64,000 nt of DNA from Crotophaga sulcirostris (Eukaryota > Chordata > Aves > Cuculiformes > Crotophagidae): the NCBI GenBank assembly GCA_013397455.1, contig VYZB01000095.1, positions 926,446-990,445 of the forward strand, given 5' to 3'. The notes under the pieces are model-generated. The model searched no databases. It saw only the letters and a program-made list of their open reading frames with translations, and had not been told where the DNA came from. Position numbers and translations under genes: made by a program. Position 1 is the stretch's first letter. The number at the start of each line of letters is the position of its first letter. Below, piece by piece: positions 51,043 to 64,000 of the stretch.

Positions 51043-51822
51043 TAGAATCATAGAATCTCTTGGTTGGAAAAGGCCTTTGAGATCATGTAGTCCAACCATA
51101 CCTGTCCATTACTAAACCATAACCCTAAGTGCTTCATCTGACCATCTTTTGAATACCTCCAGGGATGGTGACTCAACCACCACCCTGGGCAGCCCATTCC
51201 AGTGCCTGACCACCCTTTCAGTGAAGACATTTTTCCTAATGTCCAATCTGAACGTCCCCTGACACAACTTGAGACCGTTACCTCTCATCCTATCACCTCT
51301 CACCTGAGAGAACAGACGAACCCTCCCCTCACTACAACCTCCCTTCAGGTAGCTGTAGACAGTAATGAGGTCTCCCCTCAGCCTTCTCTTCTCCAGTTCC
51401 CTCAGCCACTCCTCATAAGACTTGTTGTCCAGGCCCTTCCCCAGCTTTGTGTCCCTTCTCTGGACACGCTCCAGCACTTCAATGTCCTCCTTGTAGTGAG
51501 TGGCCCAAAACTAAACACAGCGCTCGAGGTGCAGCCTCACCTGTGCTGAGTACCAGGGCAAAATCACTGCCCTGATCCTGCTGGCCACACTGTTTCTGAC
51601 ACAGGCCAAGATGCCATTGGCTTTTTTAGCCACCTGGGCCACTGCTGGCTCATATTCTGCCGGCTGTCAACCAACACCCCCAGGTCCTTCTGTGACAGGC
51701 AGCTTTCCAGTCACTCTTAGCCAAGCCTGTAATGCTGCATGGGGTTGTTGTGTCCCAAGTGCAGGACCCAGCACTTGGCCTTGCTGAACCTCATCCTATG
51801 GGTCTCAGCTCATCAATCCAAA
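51043..51822 (-). pseudogene. CR1 LINE, 5'-truncated, on the minus strand
   Basis: The plus strand begins TAGAATCATAGAATCTCTTG, the reverse complement of a CR1 3' terminus. The minus strand then reads backward through the 3' untranslated region into the C-terminal part of ORF2, for example [34 protein letters not shown] and [18 protein letters not shown]. The element stops at TGGATTGATG near 51,822, so the catalytic FADD region is absent and it is inactive. Word-for-word similarity to the copy at 27.5-28.3 kb shows the same or a sister subfamily. Compared with that copy it lacks a few residues (GLFSL) before EKRRLRG. Confidence 0.95.
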
Positions 51823-54300
51823 ACTGATTTGGTAACTCCATCACGTTTCTAAACTCCACTTTGGGCTTTTGCCTGGAATATAATATTAACTTTTTGTTTT
51901 TATTACACTAAGTCTTATGATAGGACTAGGGTCAAGCCTTAGTTTTACAGAAAACTGTAGCGCAGGTAGGAACACGGTGGATGTGGACACCTCTGCAGGG
52001 CATTGACTGAGTGTGGACCCAGGAACAAAGCCCAAAATGCAGATTTGGCTGTCTCAGAGGTCTGCCGTTCATATATTCACTACACCTGATTCACTTGGGC
52101 TTATGAGAGCTGACAAGGTCATGGACCTATGGCATAGTTCTCCGCTTGGAAATATTAGCTTTATCTGTGCAAGACTGGCATGAAAAGCATAGCCTATATT
52201 TTTATGCTTGACTGAACAAAGGGGCTTTTAAAATTTTGAAAATGCATTCTGCATATTTACCTTCCCTGATGCCCTTGGCCACCTTCAGCCTAGACCCACA
52301 CTTTGACTACTTTGGTCCATTAATGTATTTTTTCAATTTCACTTAAGTCAAGGACTTCAAATTCTGATCATAGGTGTCAGTTACACCATATACAAGATGC
52401 AGGGTTTTTTTTTTTTTAAGTTTGTCAGAGAGGCACTTTATGAGATTGTAAGGTCAAAAAATTACTCTAACCTTTGGAGTGACAAGTAAAAAGGGACAAA
52501 AAGCACTCTTTCCCTCACTTATTTTATAGCAACCCAGCCATGTAAAAATAGTGGTTTAGTAAGTGCTTTTCGTGTATTCATTTTATAAAACACAGCAAAC
52601 ATGCAGTATCACCGTATACTTATTGAAGGTAATCAATTTGTGGATGGTAAACTCTCTGAAGCTAGATGGCATGTTTTCACTCAGTGCCTGATACCGTGAT
52701 GCCCTTCTGCCATTTGGGGCTTCTGGACCTGCTGTAATATCCATGTTCAATAATAACAACTTAATTGCAAATCTCATGGTACTTCCAGCTTAATGATTTT
52801 TTTCATTTCTACTTGTCATTCAAACATCACTGTCGACATGTCTCAGAAATTATATGAGAAGAACAGGGATGCTTCTACTCCAGCATTGTCTAATTAATGA
52901 CTCCTATGGATTAAAATGGGAAAAAAACCCACTTTAATTTATGAGCATGAGTGTAAGCAGGTAAATGAATATGATATTTAAACTTACCAATTAATTAATA
53001 ATTTGTTTGGAAGAACCATGTTAACCCTGTCCATTCTGGTGTCAGGTAGTTGTAGATCTAAACTATCAACCGAGCGCTTCCTCTCATTAACTACAACTCC
53101 CTCACTGCTCTCTCCCATCGTTGCTGTGTCTACTTTCAAGTAATATTTTTCTTGCTGTGTTCATGATTTCAGCGCATGGATTGCCTGTGTAACTGTTTTG
53201 TGCACTGCTGTTGTCCACTGTCTGATTTAACAAACCTTGTTTTTTCAAATTTTAGATGGGAATTTAGCCACCAGGAACAAGCAGACTCAGATCCACCATA
53301 ATTTTCTTGAGAAAAATCAATCATGCTTGTCTCCCAGATGTTTTAGCTTTCGAAGACTTTCTCTTACCACTGGCAGAAATACCAACTAACTCACCTCAAG
53401 GTTAAATTGAACTTGTTTTGCAAAAGACCTCTAGGACATTGTCAAAATGGGATATAGTCAATGACGCTCAATGGACCATTAGACTGGTCTTACTTTTGAC
53501 AAAAAAGTCAAAAAAGTTTTGCTATCAGTTTCTTTGGAGGTAGAAAAAAGAATTAATTTAACCTGAAACAGCCACTAGACAGTAGACTATTAAGAACCAA
53601 AAAAAAACCCCAAACAGTTGAGAATTTAGGTTTCTGTCTTTCTATGTGTAAGAATTATAGCAACCAATCTTTTCCAATCACACTTTAAAGAACAGTAATA
53701 TCAATGATGAAAATATATGGACAAAATGTATGATGATTTGGGTGCAATTAAATCAGTAGACACTCTGCTTTTCCCACTTATGAGAGTCTTATTTAAAGAT
53801 AAATTTAATGTAAATATAATATTTCTAATTTTTAAGAAATGCTTCTCTCCTTCAGCCAATATTGGTATCAACTTATCTGAGGCTGTGATCTGCAGGTGCA
53901 GTTAATAGATTGTGCATTTCTTTCAAGACTGACATCAAGTGTAGTAACTAGGTGGTTTTTTGAATATGTAAATCACGAGATAGCATGCCAGTTCTTCAAA
54001 GCACAAGAAGACTCCCTATTGTGGCAGTGTCAGAGGATAAGCTGTATTCACTCTTGTGCTTCGCCCATGGTCATCTTGCATCACTGATGTTCCCAATACT
54101 GACACTAATATCAGAAATGCTACTCATGCCAATCGCCATCTCCATTTTATCACCATTTTGTATAATTCTGCTCTCCTTAGGCCTAGGAGACATTATGTTA
54201 AAAAGAATAGTGGTTTTAGAAGCATCCAGCAATGGTCTAGTCCAATTTCACTGAAGTAAATGGTAACACTTCTTTTGGCATCAAATGTGATTGATTAAAT
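51823..54300. other. non-coding stretch, no gene seen
   Basis: AT-rich DNA with a T-run near 52,408-52,420. No exon or recognisable repeat. Confidence 0.45.
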
Positions 54301-54640
54301 CACCAGCATTTTAAAATTTCCATTTCATTGTCTCCATGAGTTCCTGCCCATGCTAATGAACTCAGAGTGTAACTGGTGTTTGGAGCAGCAGGAAGAAGGG
54401 CCGGGAGGGAGAGGCCTTGTCTGTATTAAGGAAATTAATTATGTGACTGGATTAAACTGCAGCACTGAAAGCCTCACTTTGCCCTGACACAGACTGTATG
54501 CATAAAAGGTTTACGCCGCTGTAATAACCTCAGTGGTGTTGTTATATGGATGCAAATTTCCTTAATACAGTTATGACTTAGATCTTACCACAGTGACTAA
54601 TACAAAACTGATAAAGGAAGTGAATTATGTGCAATTGTAC
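54301..54640. promoter_or_regulatory. candidate conserved non-coding element (enhancer-like)
   Basis: A block of higher complexity than its flanks holds many homeodomain-type cores (TAATTA, TTAAT), an octamer-like ATGCAAAT near 54,549-54,556, and a perfect 16-bp inverted repeat at 54,421-54,436 and 54,555-54,570 with a 118-base spacer. No open frame spans it. This resembles a vertebrate developmental enhancer, but conservation cannot be judged from one sequence. Confidence 0.3.
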
Positions 54641-57600
54641 TGGAGAGCATGATACAGAAGGAAAATGATAATAGGAAGGTTAAATGCCCAGTGAGCGCAA
54701 ACTGATATACAATATCTTGAAATCACAGAGAGAGAAAATTAAAATGGTGAAATGATTTCACATATAGGTAGATGGAGGCATAAAAGCAATCTGTGAACTA
54801 TGGGAGGAAAAATAGAGCAAGAGCATCTTTTTTTTTAGATGCACAGCCTTTTGCCTATTAGAAATGAATAAGTGATGGAAGGCTAATTCCAATAAACAGG
54901 CAATTTTAGCTTTGTTTTTATTAAAGGTTTTTGTTTGGCTCTTTTGTGTGTCATTGAAATATTTGTGTATTATTAGATACTCATTTTAATACTATTACAG
55001 TAATCTGAACATCTGCAGCTACTAGACATTAAAATATGATTACTTCCCTATGTATCAAATTATTTCTGCAGTACTTGTGCCTGATTTTGTCATATCTATT
55101 AAAATTCAATGGATTGGTTCTTATCGTTACCTATTAACTGGCAACCTTGAGCTGAAGTGTTAAGCAGAAACAAACCTGATGCCTGGAGGTCTGGCTAGCA
55201 ATTCAGCAGAAGACGTTTTATGGCTGCCCTGAAAGCAGGGCTGTGTAACTTTCCTAATCAAATAGAATTAAATATAAAATGATATTCCCACCACCCTACC
55301 ATTCTTTATTCAAACAAATTAGCTGATGTACTGTTCAACAATTTACTAAATATAGAACGTTTTCTAGATTAGAGACTTTAATCCTACTAAAACCTCAGCT
55401 TACTTTATTAGAGAAATGAGATACTGTGTTTACAGTACCATGGAGTTCTCACATGGCATGAGGACTCTCTCAGGATGAGAAATTATTCCTCTCCTGGGCT
55501 CAAACTGGCTTTTGAAGAGGTGAAGACCTAGAGAATAAATGCATCAAAAGGATGACTGTGAGTTTGCTGTTAAGAGTTAGAAGACACAAACCAAAATGTA
55601 GGCAACCATTGTCAGTAAAGATGTGGTTAGTAAATTTTTGACCAGCAAAAGAATGCTCCTTCAAAGAACTCTGGAATGTGTTCACTGTCATAGTAGAGGG
55701 GAGTGGAGGTGTGACAGTGGTTTTTCATTAATTTTTCATTCAACTCCAAAGAACTTTAAAGTATCTGTAGCTTTCAAGTTATTTCTGTAATGGTACAATA
55801 TTTATTTCCAAGTGTGATGCTGGTTTTTAGTCATCTCCAAAGCTTTCGGTTCTAGCTGGGAAATTCATTGCAATCGTGACACACAACTATTGGGAACGGT
55901 CTTCATCATATCAGCCATTAGCTAGTATTTCTTTTGCAGCACCCTCCATTCATCCATGGAGTGGTGCTCCAGCAAAGTAGTTCTGTATGTAGAACTTTAA
56001 AAATCACCTGACACTTTTAATTTTAATATGGTAGAGTAGAGTCAGGTTTTAATATCATGGAGTTTCCTTCCTGGGTTAGCTCAGGCATCCCAAACGTGTC
56101 TAAGGGAAAGGAAAGTGCATTTATTTAATCCTAAACTTTGTCAGCAGGATCAGATGCAGCCAGATAAAACAATGAGCATAAATAACACTGACCTATGAAG
56201 AAACAAAATGAAAACCAGCATACCTTAACGATAAACAAGACAGAAATGGTGCAAAGAGCTTCCATTTGGTAAAGTGTTTCAGCCAACATTTATGTTTGTC
56301 ACTATGAAAACATATGCTTTAATTTCTGCCGCGGTTAAGAATACTTTCCTAGATCAAGTACTAATAATTCTGAGAACTATAAATACCCTGACAGGAAAAC
56401 TCTGCATCTGTAATGAATACAAATTATTGTGCAAATGCACTTTGAAAAGAAACAATAAAGAAAATAGTTTGTCAGTGATCCCCAAAAAAATGTTATTGCA
56501 TCTCAACATGAGGGTGGTTGTGGACCTTAACATATTGAAAGCAAATTTTAAAATCTTTAGAGGATTCTAAAATAAAAAGGAAGAATCTGAAAGCGTTCAA
56601 GTGGCTAATATTATTGATTGCCAATCCTTCCCTCCAAGCTGTGGGAATTGTGTTGGAAATCCTAAGGATGTCATCACCATCCAACTAACACACCTCCAAA
56701 TACAAATGGAAGTCACACTTTTTAACCAGCACACAATTACATCACTTTTTTTTTCAAAATGTCAACTGTTTTACCTTCAATGCTTTACAATTTTATTACT
56801 TTCAAATGAAAAGTTCTATAATGCAAAATTTAAGGAATAGTAAAAAGGTCTGTAGCTCGATGTAAGCCATTATGGTTTTTTATGGAGGAAGTCCTGCCAC
56901 TCCTGCAGGGCATGTGGGATTTCATGGCTTGAATCTGAACCAATGATTCTTATGAAATTCAACAAGGTCCTCTCTGTAAGCAAAGAACTGCTTTCAGATA
57001 CAGTGAGACCATCCCCGTAGCCCATGACTCTCTCACCAAAGCTGTTTCTTCACTGTTCCTTCATCTTCCCAGCTGGTCCCCATTTCCCAGAGTCTGTAAG
57101 GAGCTGGCAGAGGAGGATTCTTTGCAGAGGCTAAGGGGATAGGAGACTCCAACTACCACACTGCTTAAGCCAGGCATGGTACTAGTAAAAAGTTTTCCAG
57201 GAGAAAAGAAATACCCAAATGGCTGTTTCTTATTGTTTTCAAGCTAACATTTGGAAAGTCATTGTAACTTTATCTTGTAAAGACATCTGAAGATTGAAGA
57301 AATTTGGAGATGCTGTAACTCGTATTTATTAAGGAAGCCATTGCTAACTCTAACTTACCCTGCTGCTCAATTAGCTACACAGAATATTGTAAGAGTAACT
57401 GCATGCACTAGGAAATCTGTTCTTCATCTGCAGCACATCACTGAAAATGAGTGACAAGGCAAAAGGAATAATTTTTAAATTGTGAAGGGAAAAGGTTCAC
57501 AAACTCAAAACTTACTTTGAAAAGTTCGCACAGTCTCTGCTAAGGCTAGCTCTTTTTCTAGTACGTGCATTAATCACTCTCTATCTATATATTATTCTTA

Positions 57601-60600
57601 TTATTCCTCCTAAGCTCACTGCAGAGCCAAGGTTCCTGGCAACATGCTTCCCTGGGATGGGTTGGTTCTGTCTTGATACTTTCAGCTGTGTTGATCCTTC
57701 CTGTGATCTGATCACAATGTTTCTATCCATGGCTGGAAGTTCCCTGCATTCTTCAATAATTTTGTCAAAATATTTTGACAGCAGTGGCCTAGTTGGCTGG
57801 AAGAAAACATCTCTAACTTCAGGATTAGAATAAATCCAATATTAGGTGTTCTAATTACTGAAAGCTTGTGCATAACTATCTTAAAAAAATTATAGACATT
57901 GGTTAAAAAGGGCAATAGAATAAGTTACTGTTTTTTCTGTATTTTGTTAAACTATGTCCTGCTAGATACTATTTCTGTTAATTAATTTTTCCTTTACAAT
58001 TTCAGGTAAACTATAAATCTATTGAATCGAGCATTTTTCAAAATGTTTTCAGAAATAAACACTGGAATGAAATTACCGTAAGATATGCATGAAAAGTAGA
58101 AATGGTTTTTTTTGTCATTTTCAAAAGGCCATGGTTTATTCTGAGTCCTCTCTCATTCCCATTACATGGATGTCAGATGGAATAATACAATGAAAAATTA
58201 CCCCAGGATTTGGTTTCGCATTTCAAAGGTTTTTTTTTTTCGTAAAGTTTACCAAGTTTACATATAAAATGTGACTAAAAAAATCCCCAAACTTCCAATG
58301 CCTTTTATTTAAAAGCAGCTAAGTAATGGGTTTTTTTGGTTTTACATTAATATTGTTTTTATTCTAATCATGCACTACCATTTCTTTGTCTTCTGTTCCC
58401 ATAATCCTATTGCCCAAAGTACTTCTTTCTGGTAGTGAACTCTACAGAAACTCTGAAATACTCTTGCAGTTCTGGAATGCAAAATCATTCAAATAGCTTT
58501 CTCTTTGCTATTAGCCATTCCCAGATAATGCAGTCAAACTCCACAAAATGTTCATTACTGGAAATAGATGTGCATTATTTTTTGCCTATGAATTTTTAAG
58601 TTGCCTTTATTATGGCACGCTGTGTATGAAACAAATGTGATTTAAACAGTTGTGCCCTCTACTGGAATAAAGGAAATAACAAAAAAAGAGAACAAAATAT
58701 CTTATTTCCAAATGTTGCATCAAAGCAGAGTGCCAAAGCCAACTTTTTGTTGGGTTTTTTTGTAGTATGCTGTAGTCACATCTGAAGACTGGATTATTCT
58801 CAACATCAAAACTTATCACATTATTTACTTACAGATTTTTTTTTCTTTTTTTAATAAAAAGGAACATTTACACTATTAAGGCAGTATAAAATGGCCTTGC
58901 CGTAGATGAATGTGATGGTGTGGATGGTATGGTAACACAGTTAAGAAAAACTATTTGTATAAGACTTTTAAGGAGCTGTACTTTCAGCTAGAGAGTATGA
59001 GAAAAAAATCTGTGTGACAAAATTCCTTACAAAGTTCATAGAAACTTCAGAGCATTCAACTATTTAAAAGAAAGTTTGTAGGAGCTGATGCATAATGTGA
59101 AGTAGAATATAGAATTTCATATAATATAGGAGAATTATGACCTCAACGTCTGCTGAAATGCTTCTAGCCAATCCTTCATCTTCCATTAGAAAGAAATCTT
59201 ACAATTTTCTCTCCTGTCCCCCACTACTGGAGTTGTCAACTGGCATTACACTTGAATAACAAAGAAACAAAAACATACTGTTTGGTAAGAATCTTGCATA
59301 CTGCAACTTCCCAGCGTGGGCAGGATTAGTCACGGATGCTAATTGAACTACTAATTGACATATTTATACCATCATATAAAATCCATTCAACACAGTGGCA
59401 ATAATGTTCTTATCTAAAATAGCTGTAGCATCCACATGGAGAACTGTGACAAACTGAAAGTGGCCACACACTTTTCTTTTAGCCTAGTAGGAACATTTTG
59501 GGTTCCTCATTTTTCACCTCTTTTAAAAAGTGGTAGCTACAGACTACAGATTAAATGGGTACCAGACTACACTGATCAGAGCAGAAGAAAAATAATTAGC
59601 TTTCAGGAAACTTAATAATCAGCAGATGAAGAGGCCAACATACTCGTGCCCCTTCCTTTGACTCCAACACTGCCCCTCTGTAGTGGAAAGGAAGTTTATT
59701 TACCAGTGGAAACAAAATCATTAATCACAGAATTAAGTTATAATGTAACCTATAAATGGTTTTATTTGTAAGTAGCTGAATCTGGAAATGAGGCGGGTGC
59801 AAATAGCATGGGGTCAGCCTTTCAGAAATCTCAGTCTGCTATTAAGTCAGGCATGACTATTGCTTTGAATGGCTATGTGTTTCAAGCATATTTAGCTTTA
59901 TTGCAAAATCTTTCTACTTTGGGCCAAAAAAACGTTCCAGGTTAAGGACTATTTAAAATCTACTGTGTATCTTTGCTGAATCAGTGGAAAACAGAAAATA
60001 TTTTTGTGTACTATATGGTTATTTCAGAGGTGAAAATTCAGTTCCATTGCTAAGGAGTTCAAATGTATGATAAAGGGGAAAATACAGCAGTATGGGTGTG
60101 TAAAGCAAAGGAGAGTGGCCCAGAGGAGAAAGCAGGAGGACTAGGCAGAAGGGAACACATTCAGAGGCAAATAGAAGGAATTTTAAATGGCAGGAAGGGA
60201 AAGGGAAAACTACAAACTGTCACTGGTACCCATGAACTCGGCCACAGAACTCATGCAAGATGGATAGAAATGCTGCAGATGGATGACTTTCTTATGTTTT
60301 GCGTGAAACTATAGGGAACGTTTTGATTGAAGTAAAAAAACAAAGGGAATAAAACTGAAACAAAAGGCACAGAAACCCACTGTAGCTGTGCATTTAAAAA
60401 CCCAGCATGCCCATGTTCAGGAATGGTGGAGAACAGGGAAAGGCAGTGAAAAGGGATGTCTGTTCAAATGCCACAAATAATTGGCAGCTGCCAGGTCTAA
60501 TGTGCTCCACGCTGCCCGTGAAGTGGCAGCTTGGACTGCCAGTCATCTCCTGGGCACTCACAGTGAACGCTGCTGTGACACATGCATTAAACACTAGAAA

Positions 60601-63600
60601 AGTGAATTAGACTCTAAGAATCAGGTTCCATCATTGCTTGGACTGCTGCATAAATGATCAGGACCAAGAGCAATGCCAACCAACCCTTGAGCACCAGGGA
60701 AGCTTTGCCTGCCCCAGCACGGGTCTCTCCTACTCTAAGGAGAGCAGGGGATGGATGATACTAGCCTGGCTGTGACCTTCTCTAGCCATGAGCCTGGGAA
60801 CCCCAAACACTCCCCATCTCCAGGCAGCTTTTGCAGTCAAGTTCACTCTTTGCTGTGTAAATAGTTGCATGGGACAATATGGACCTAGCGGAGTCCAACT
60901 TATTGACTGGTTACAATAATTAGCCAGGGCACCTAGGTCTTTAGGCACCTTGGTTACATGTGGGAGCTAGTTAGAGTCTCATACATATTCATGGCACTTC
61001 ACCCACACACCACCGAGAGCTGTTTCCCCAGCCCTCTGCCTGGCTCCTTCACTCTGGCACACACCCAGCCCACTGTGCACTGTGAGGGAAAAGAAACTTC
61101 CCTTCTTTTTACGTTTTGTTGAAATTAAACATTTGCTGTGGCCATAATTCATGCAGTGGAAATACAGAAAAAGCCCATCTGATAGGAAAGATAAACCAGC
61201 CTGGCCAAGCCTCACTCACGCCCCAAGATGTATAGAAAGATCGTGCTGGATCCTTCTCTGCAGTCACCCAGCTCAGTAAATTAACCCCAGTGCTTTACTC
61301 AGCCTGCTTGACCACTGAAGCATCTCACTTCTAGTAACAGACTCACCCCATAGGGCCATCTATGAAATGACTCCTTTTTTCCTTTTTCCTTAAGAATATA
61401 CATGTGATTTTATCTTGCACTGCAGTGAAGCTGTAATTGCACCGCCATCATCATCCACACTTGTGGTCAGTGAGGGCAGTGCTGGGCTGTGATAGAGGTG
61501 CTGAGTCATGTCCTCAAAGCACAAACTACTGAAGGGAACTCAGATGAGCCTAAAACCTACAAGCAAATGCAAACTCTCAGTATTGTGGCCATCCAAAAGC
61601 ATTGTTGTGATTACCTGAGCATCCTCTTGCATTAACCAAATACCTTCGGGTGAGCTTGCAGTGCATTGCAGCATCATCTAGCACATTGTAATCTATGACT
61701 GGTAAAACTTGTTCTCTCAATAACTTAATTCAACTACTCAGCTATCTGCAGCATGCTTCCTTCCTGTTTTGTCTGGTTCTTGTTTTATGATTTTTCGCTT
61801 TCTGTTGCTGCAATTTTGCTTGTTATGGGAACTTTGCAGAAGAGAAAAATAAACAGATCAGTGTTTGATGTTGTGCTTTCTGTTTAGAAGTTTGTTTTCC
61901 TTTCTTCTTCCATTGCATCAATATTAACATGTTGATTCATATGCAAAATAAATAAAGTCTATAAATATATTCTTTCTTTTTTTAAATTGTGAAACCTCAA
62001 AGTTATGGTTCCCACAGCAACTGCATCATGTGCACATACATTAAAGGCAGGGATATTATCACACAAGGCAGCAATCAAATATGTGTGAGAGTTACATTAC
62101 TGGCACTTGGAGGACTGTGCAAGTTTGAAATCCCAGAGCCATGAATCATCTCAGTTCTGTCCATGTCAGTACGTCAGGAAGAAAAGGTCCCAGAGTCATC
62201 AGTCCTTATGGGCACAGTGGAAATGGATCACAGCGTATGCAGAAGTGCTTATGGGATAATATGGTGGTGGTACCTTTACTTGTTGAACCAACTGGCCTCA
62301 GAGATATGAAAACACTCCAGATCTAAATATGCTCTTTATAAAATAATTGCTGTTGATTAGCTGAAATCCACAGCCAGAAGGTGTCATAACAACCAAAGCT
62401 TTATGTACAGAAATCATTGTTCACAGTCCTGATGATCCTTAAATGCGATGAATGAATTTCTTGCAGTTTGATTGAATAGGAATGAAGAGTGCTCCATACT
62501 TTGTTGGAGAAGTTCATGCCGTCTGTTCACTGTGTCTTTTACAACCCATGAAATTATTTCATTGAATAAAAGCATGCTCAGCTTCCTGGTTTCTGGATCT
62601 CCACAAGCTACTGGCTAATCAAAGTTTATTTTTCTAAATGATGAATTTGGCACCTTGGCACTTAACTTTCCTCAGCATTGACAATGGGATCTAAATTTGC
62701 AGCACTGACTGCTTCTTTGTAGCTGGCATTCTCTTCTCTGCACCTTGCAATTTTAAGCAAAAGTTTTCAAACAGTGTACACAGTGCTGTCATTGTACCCT
62801 GAGCCAAGAATTCTGGCATGTCCCTTAGCAAGTCTAATGACAAACAGGCCAGAGACCTCAGTTCTCTGTGAGGTGCCTTGAGAGAACAGTGAATTCAGAT
62901 TTTAAAATTTAGCAGCATAGATTATTTTTTTTCCCTGATCTGTTATCACAAATAGTAGAAATCATAGGCATTGCATTTCAATGATAAAGGGAGAAGCAGC
63001 ATGCCACTGAGTTACTAAATGTCTTGGCACTACTAATCCCATATAATTTAGTAATTAGCAGGAACTAGAAAATTCCAGAATTTGCAAAGAAGAGCCATTA
63101 CCATCTTTGATGATAAGCAGCTGGATATTTTATTTTTAAAAAATGGGCAAGAGGTTAAATGTAAAGAAGAGCCTTTAAAAATTTTAAGCATATCTAGCCC
63201 AGGTGTCTTCTTGAGCAGGTACCAGACTGGTTAAAGAGCAAGGGTTTTTGTGATTTCATTGAAAATTCGGGAAGTGAAAATTAAGATGTCATATATGCAC
63301 AGGATTTTAGCTAATTTAATCTTTTCACTACCTGAGTGGATTTTGAATTTTGCTGTTCCCTTTTTGTGGTCAAAAAATATCAATCTAAATCTGAAAAATT
63401 ATTAGTTTTTTATTTTAAAATTAATAAATAAATAAATTAAGGAAATAAACAAATTCACATTGTGTTGAGAATTCAGGACAATTAGTTTGTCTTGTTGCTG
63501 TAGCTCCCACTGTGAATAATGTGCAATTTAAATTTTTCCTCTATGTCAGTTTGAAAAGAAAATTTAGAAACTTTAGTAAAGAATATGCCTTTCTCTTTGA

Positions 63601-64000
63601 GACTTACAACAAAGTATTTTTGTCTTTAGATGGAATGTGGAAAATGGCACCGTGAAAAACAAATAGCTACACAGAAATCACTATTACAAATTTGCCACGT
63701 ATACACACAAACACATTTTTTCTTTATGGACAACAAGAAAGAACAAGTACAGTAATTTAGTATTTCTTTCTGCATTTTTGTGGCTGCTTTTTTTCAAATT
63801 ATTAGTGTTTAGGCACCATGTATGCATTTGCAGACCGTCTCAACTGCAGCATTGCTACTCTGGCAGTATTCCTCCAGAACACATACTGGAAAGAGAATTT
63901 ATGATCCATAGGAGAGAGCAATCTTGAATTGTCACCTTGAACTTGCACATAAGAATGCAGTTTTGTATTGTCATCTGTGTCCCTTATATTTAGCATCAAC
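54641..64000. other. AT-rich non-coding stretch, probably intergenic
   Basis: No exon, RNA gene or young repeat is supported in 9.4 kb. There is a short (AAAT)n run near 63,421-63,440 and several T-runs. Open frames such as that at 60,063-60,314 have no family signature and overlap others. Confidence 0.5.
63421..63440. repeat. short (TAAA)n microsatellite
   Basis: Four or so units of TAAA, slightly imperfect at the edges. Confidence 0.7.

Noticed and set aside
1..64000. CRISPR arrays, operons, ribosome binding sites, phage or plasmid genes.
   Set aside because: The sequence is vertebrate-like: CR1 elements, a CpG island, microsatellites and no dense coding. No spaced direct-repeat array was seen.
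1..64000. tRNA, rRNA, spliceosomal RNA or microRNA genes.
   Set aside because: No cloverleaf B-box words, 5S, U6 or long hairpins were noticed by eye. Short C/D-like words (TGATGA) occur but without matching terminal stems and D boxes. A covariance-model scan would be needed to exclude small RNAs.

Overview
This window looks like bird nuclear DNA. Four pieces of CR1 retrotransposon, with the 3' ends and reverse-transcriptase frame typical of birds, lie in AT-rich, gene-poor DNA. There is one dense CpG island, and no operons, Shine-Dalgarno sites or long intact reading frames. CR1 also occurs in turtles and crocodilians, so 'bird' is the best inference rather than a proof. The many 60-150 codon open frames are at chance level for 64 kb and are not called as genes.

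Layout: 1-37 kb is mostly AT-rich non-coding DNA (intron or intergenic), with two CR1 tails, one 1.2 kb CR1 copy, two tandem arrays that both have a 33-bp period, an (AAT)n microsatellite and a G/T-rich tract with a canonical G-quadruplex motif. Between 37.4 and 40.7 kb there are minus-strand coding signals. One is a possible 60-nt internal exon. The other two are possible terminal exons: one encodes a soluble, charged C-terminus (39.35-39.47 kb), the other a C-terminus with a single membrane helix (37.87-38.0 kb), followed by an AATAAA signal. All can be read in splice phase 1, which would fit alternative 3' ends of one minus-strand gene. I do not recognise the protein. A weaker third terminal-exon candidate lies at 31.3 kb, and weaker internal-exon candidates lie at 17.3 kb and 0.1 kb.

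From 48.7 to 50.06 kb is a CpG island interrupted by 141 Ns. It is the likely promoter and first-exon region of that minus-strand gene, possibly bidirectional, and part of it is missing from the assembly. From 50 to 64 kb I see no gene: there is one CR1 copy on the minus strand and one candidate conserved regulatory element at 54.3-54.6 kb that contains a perfect, widely spaced 16-bp inverted repeat. Several unusually long perfect palindromes (18-22 bp) are scattered through the window. No rRNA, tRNA, CRISPR or viral gene was found.
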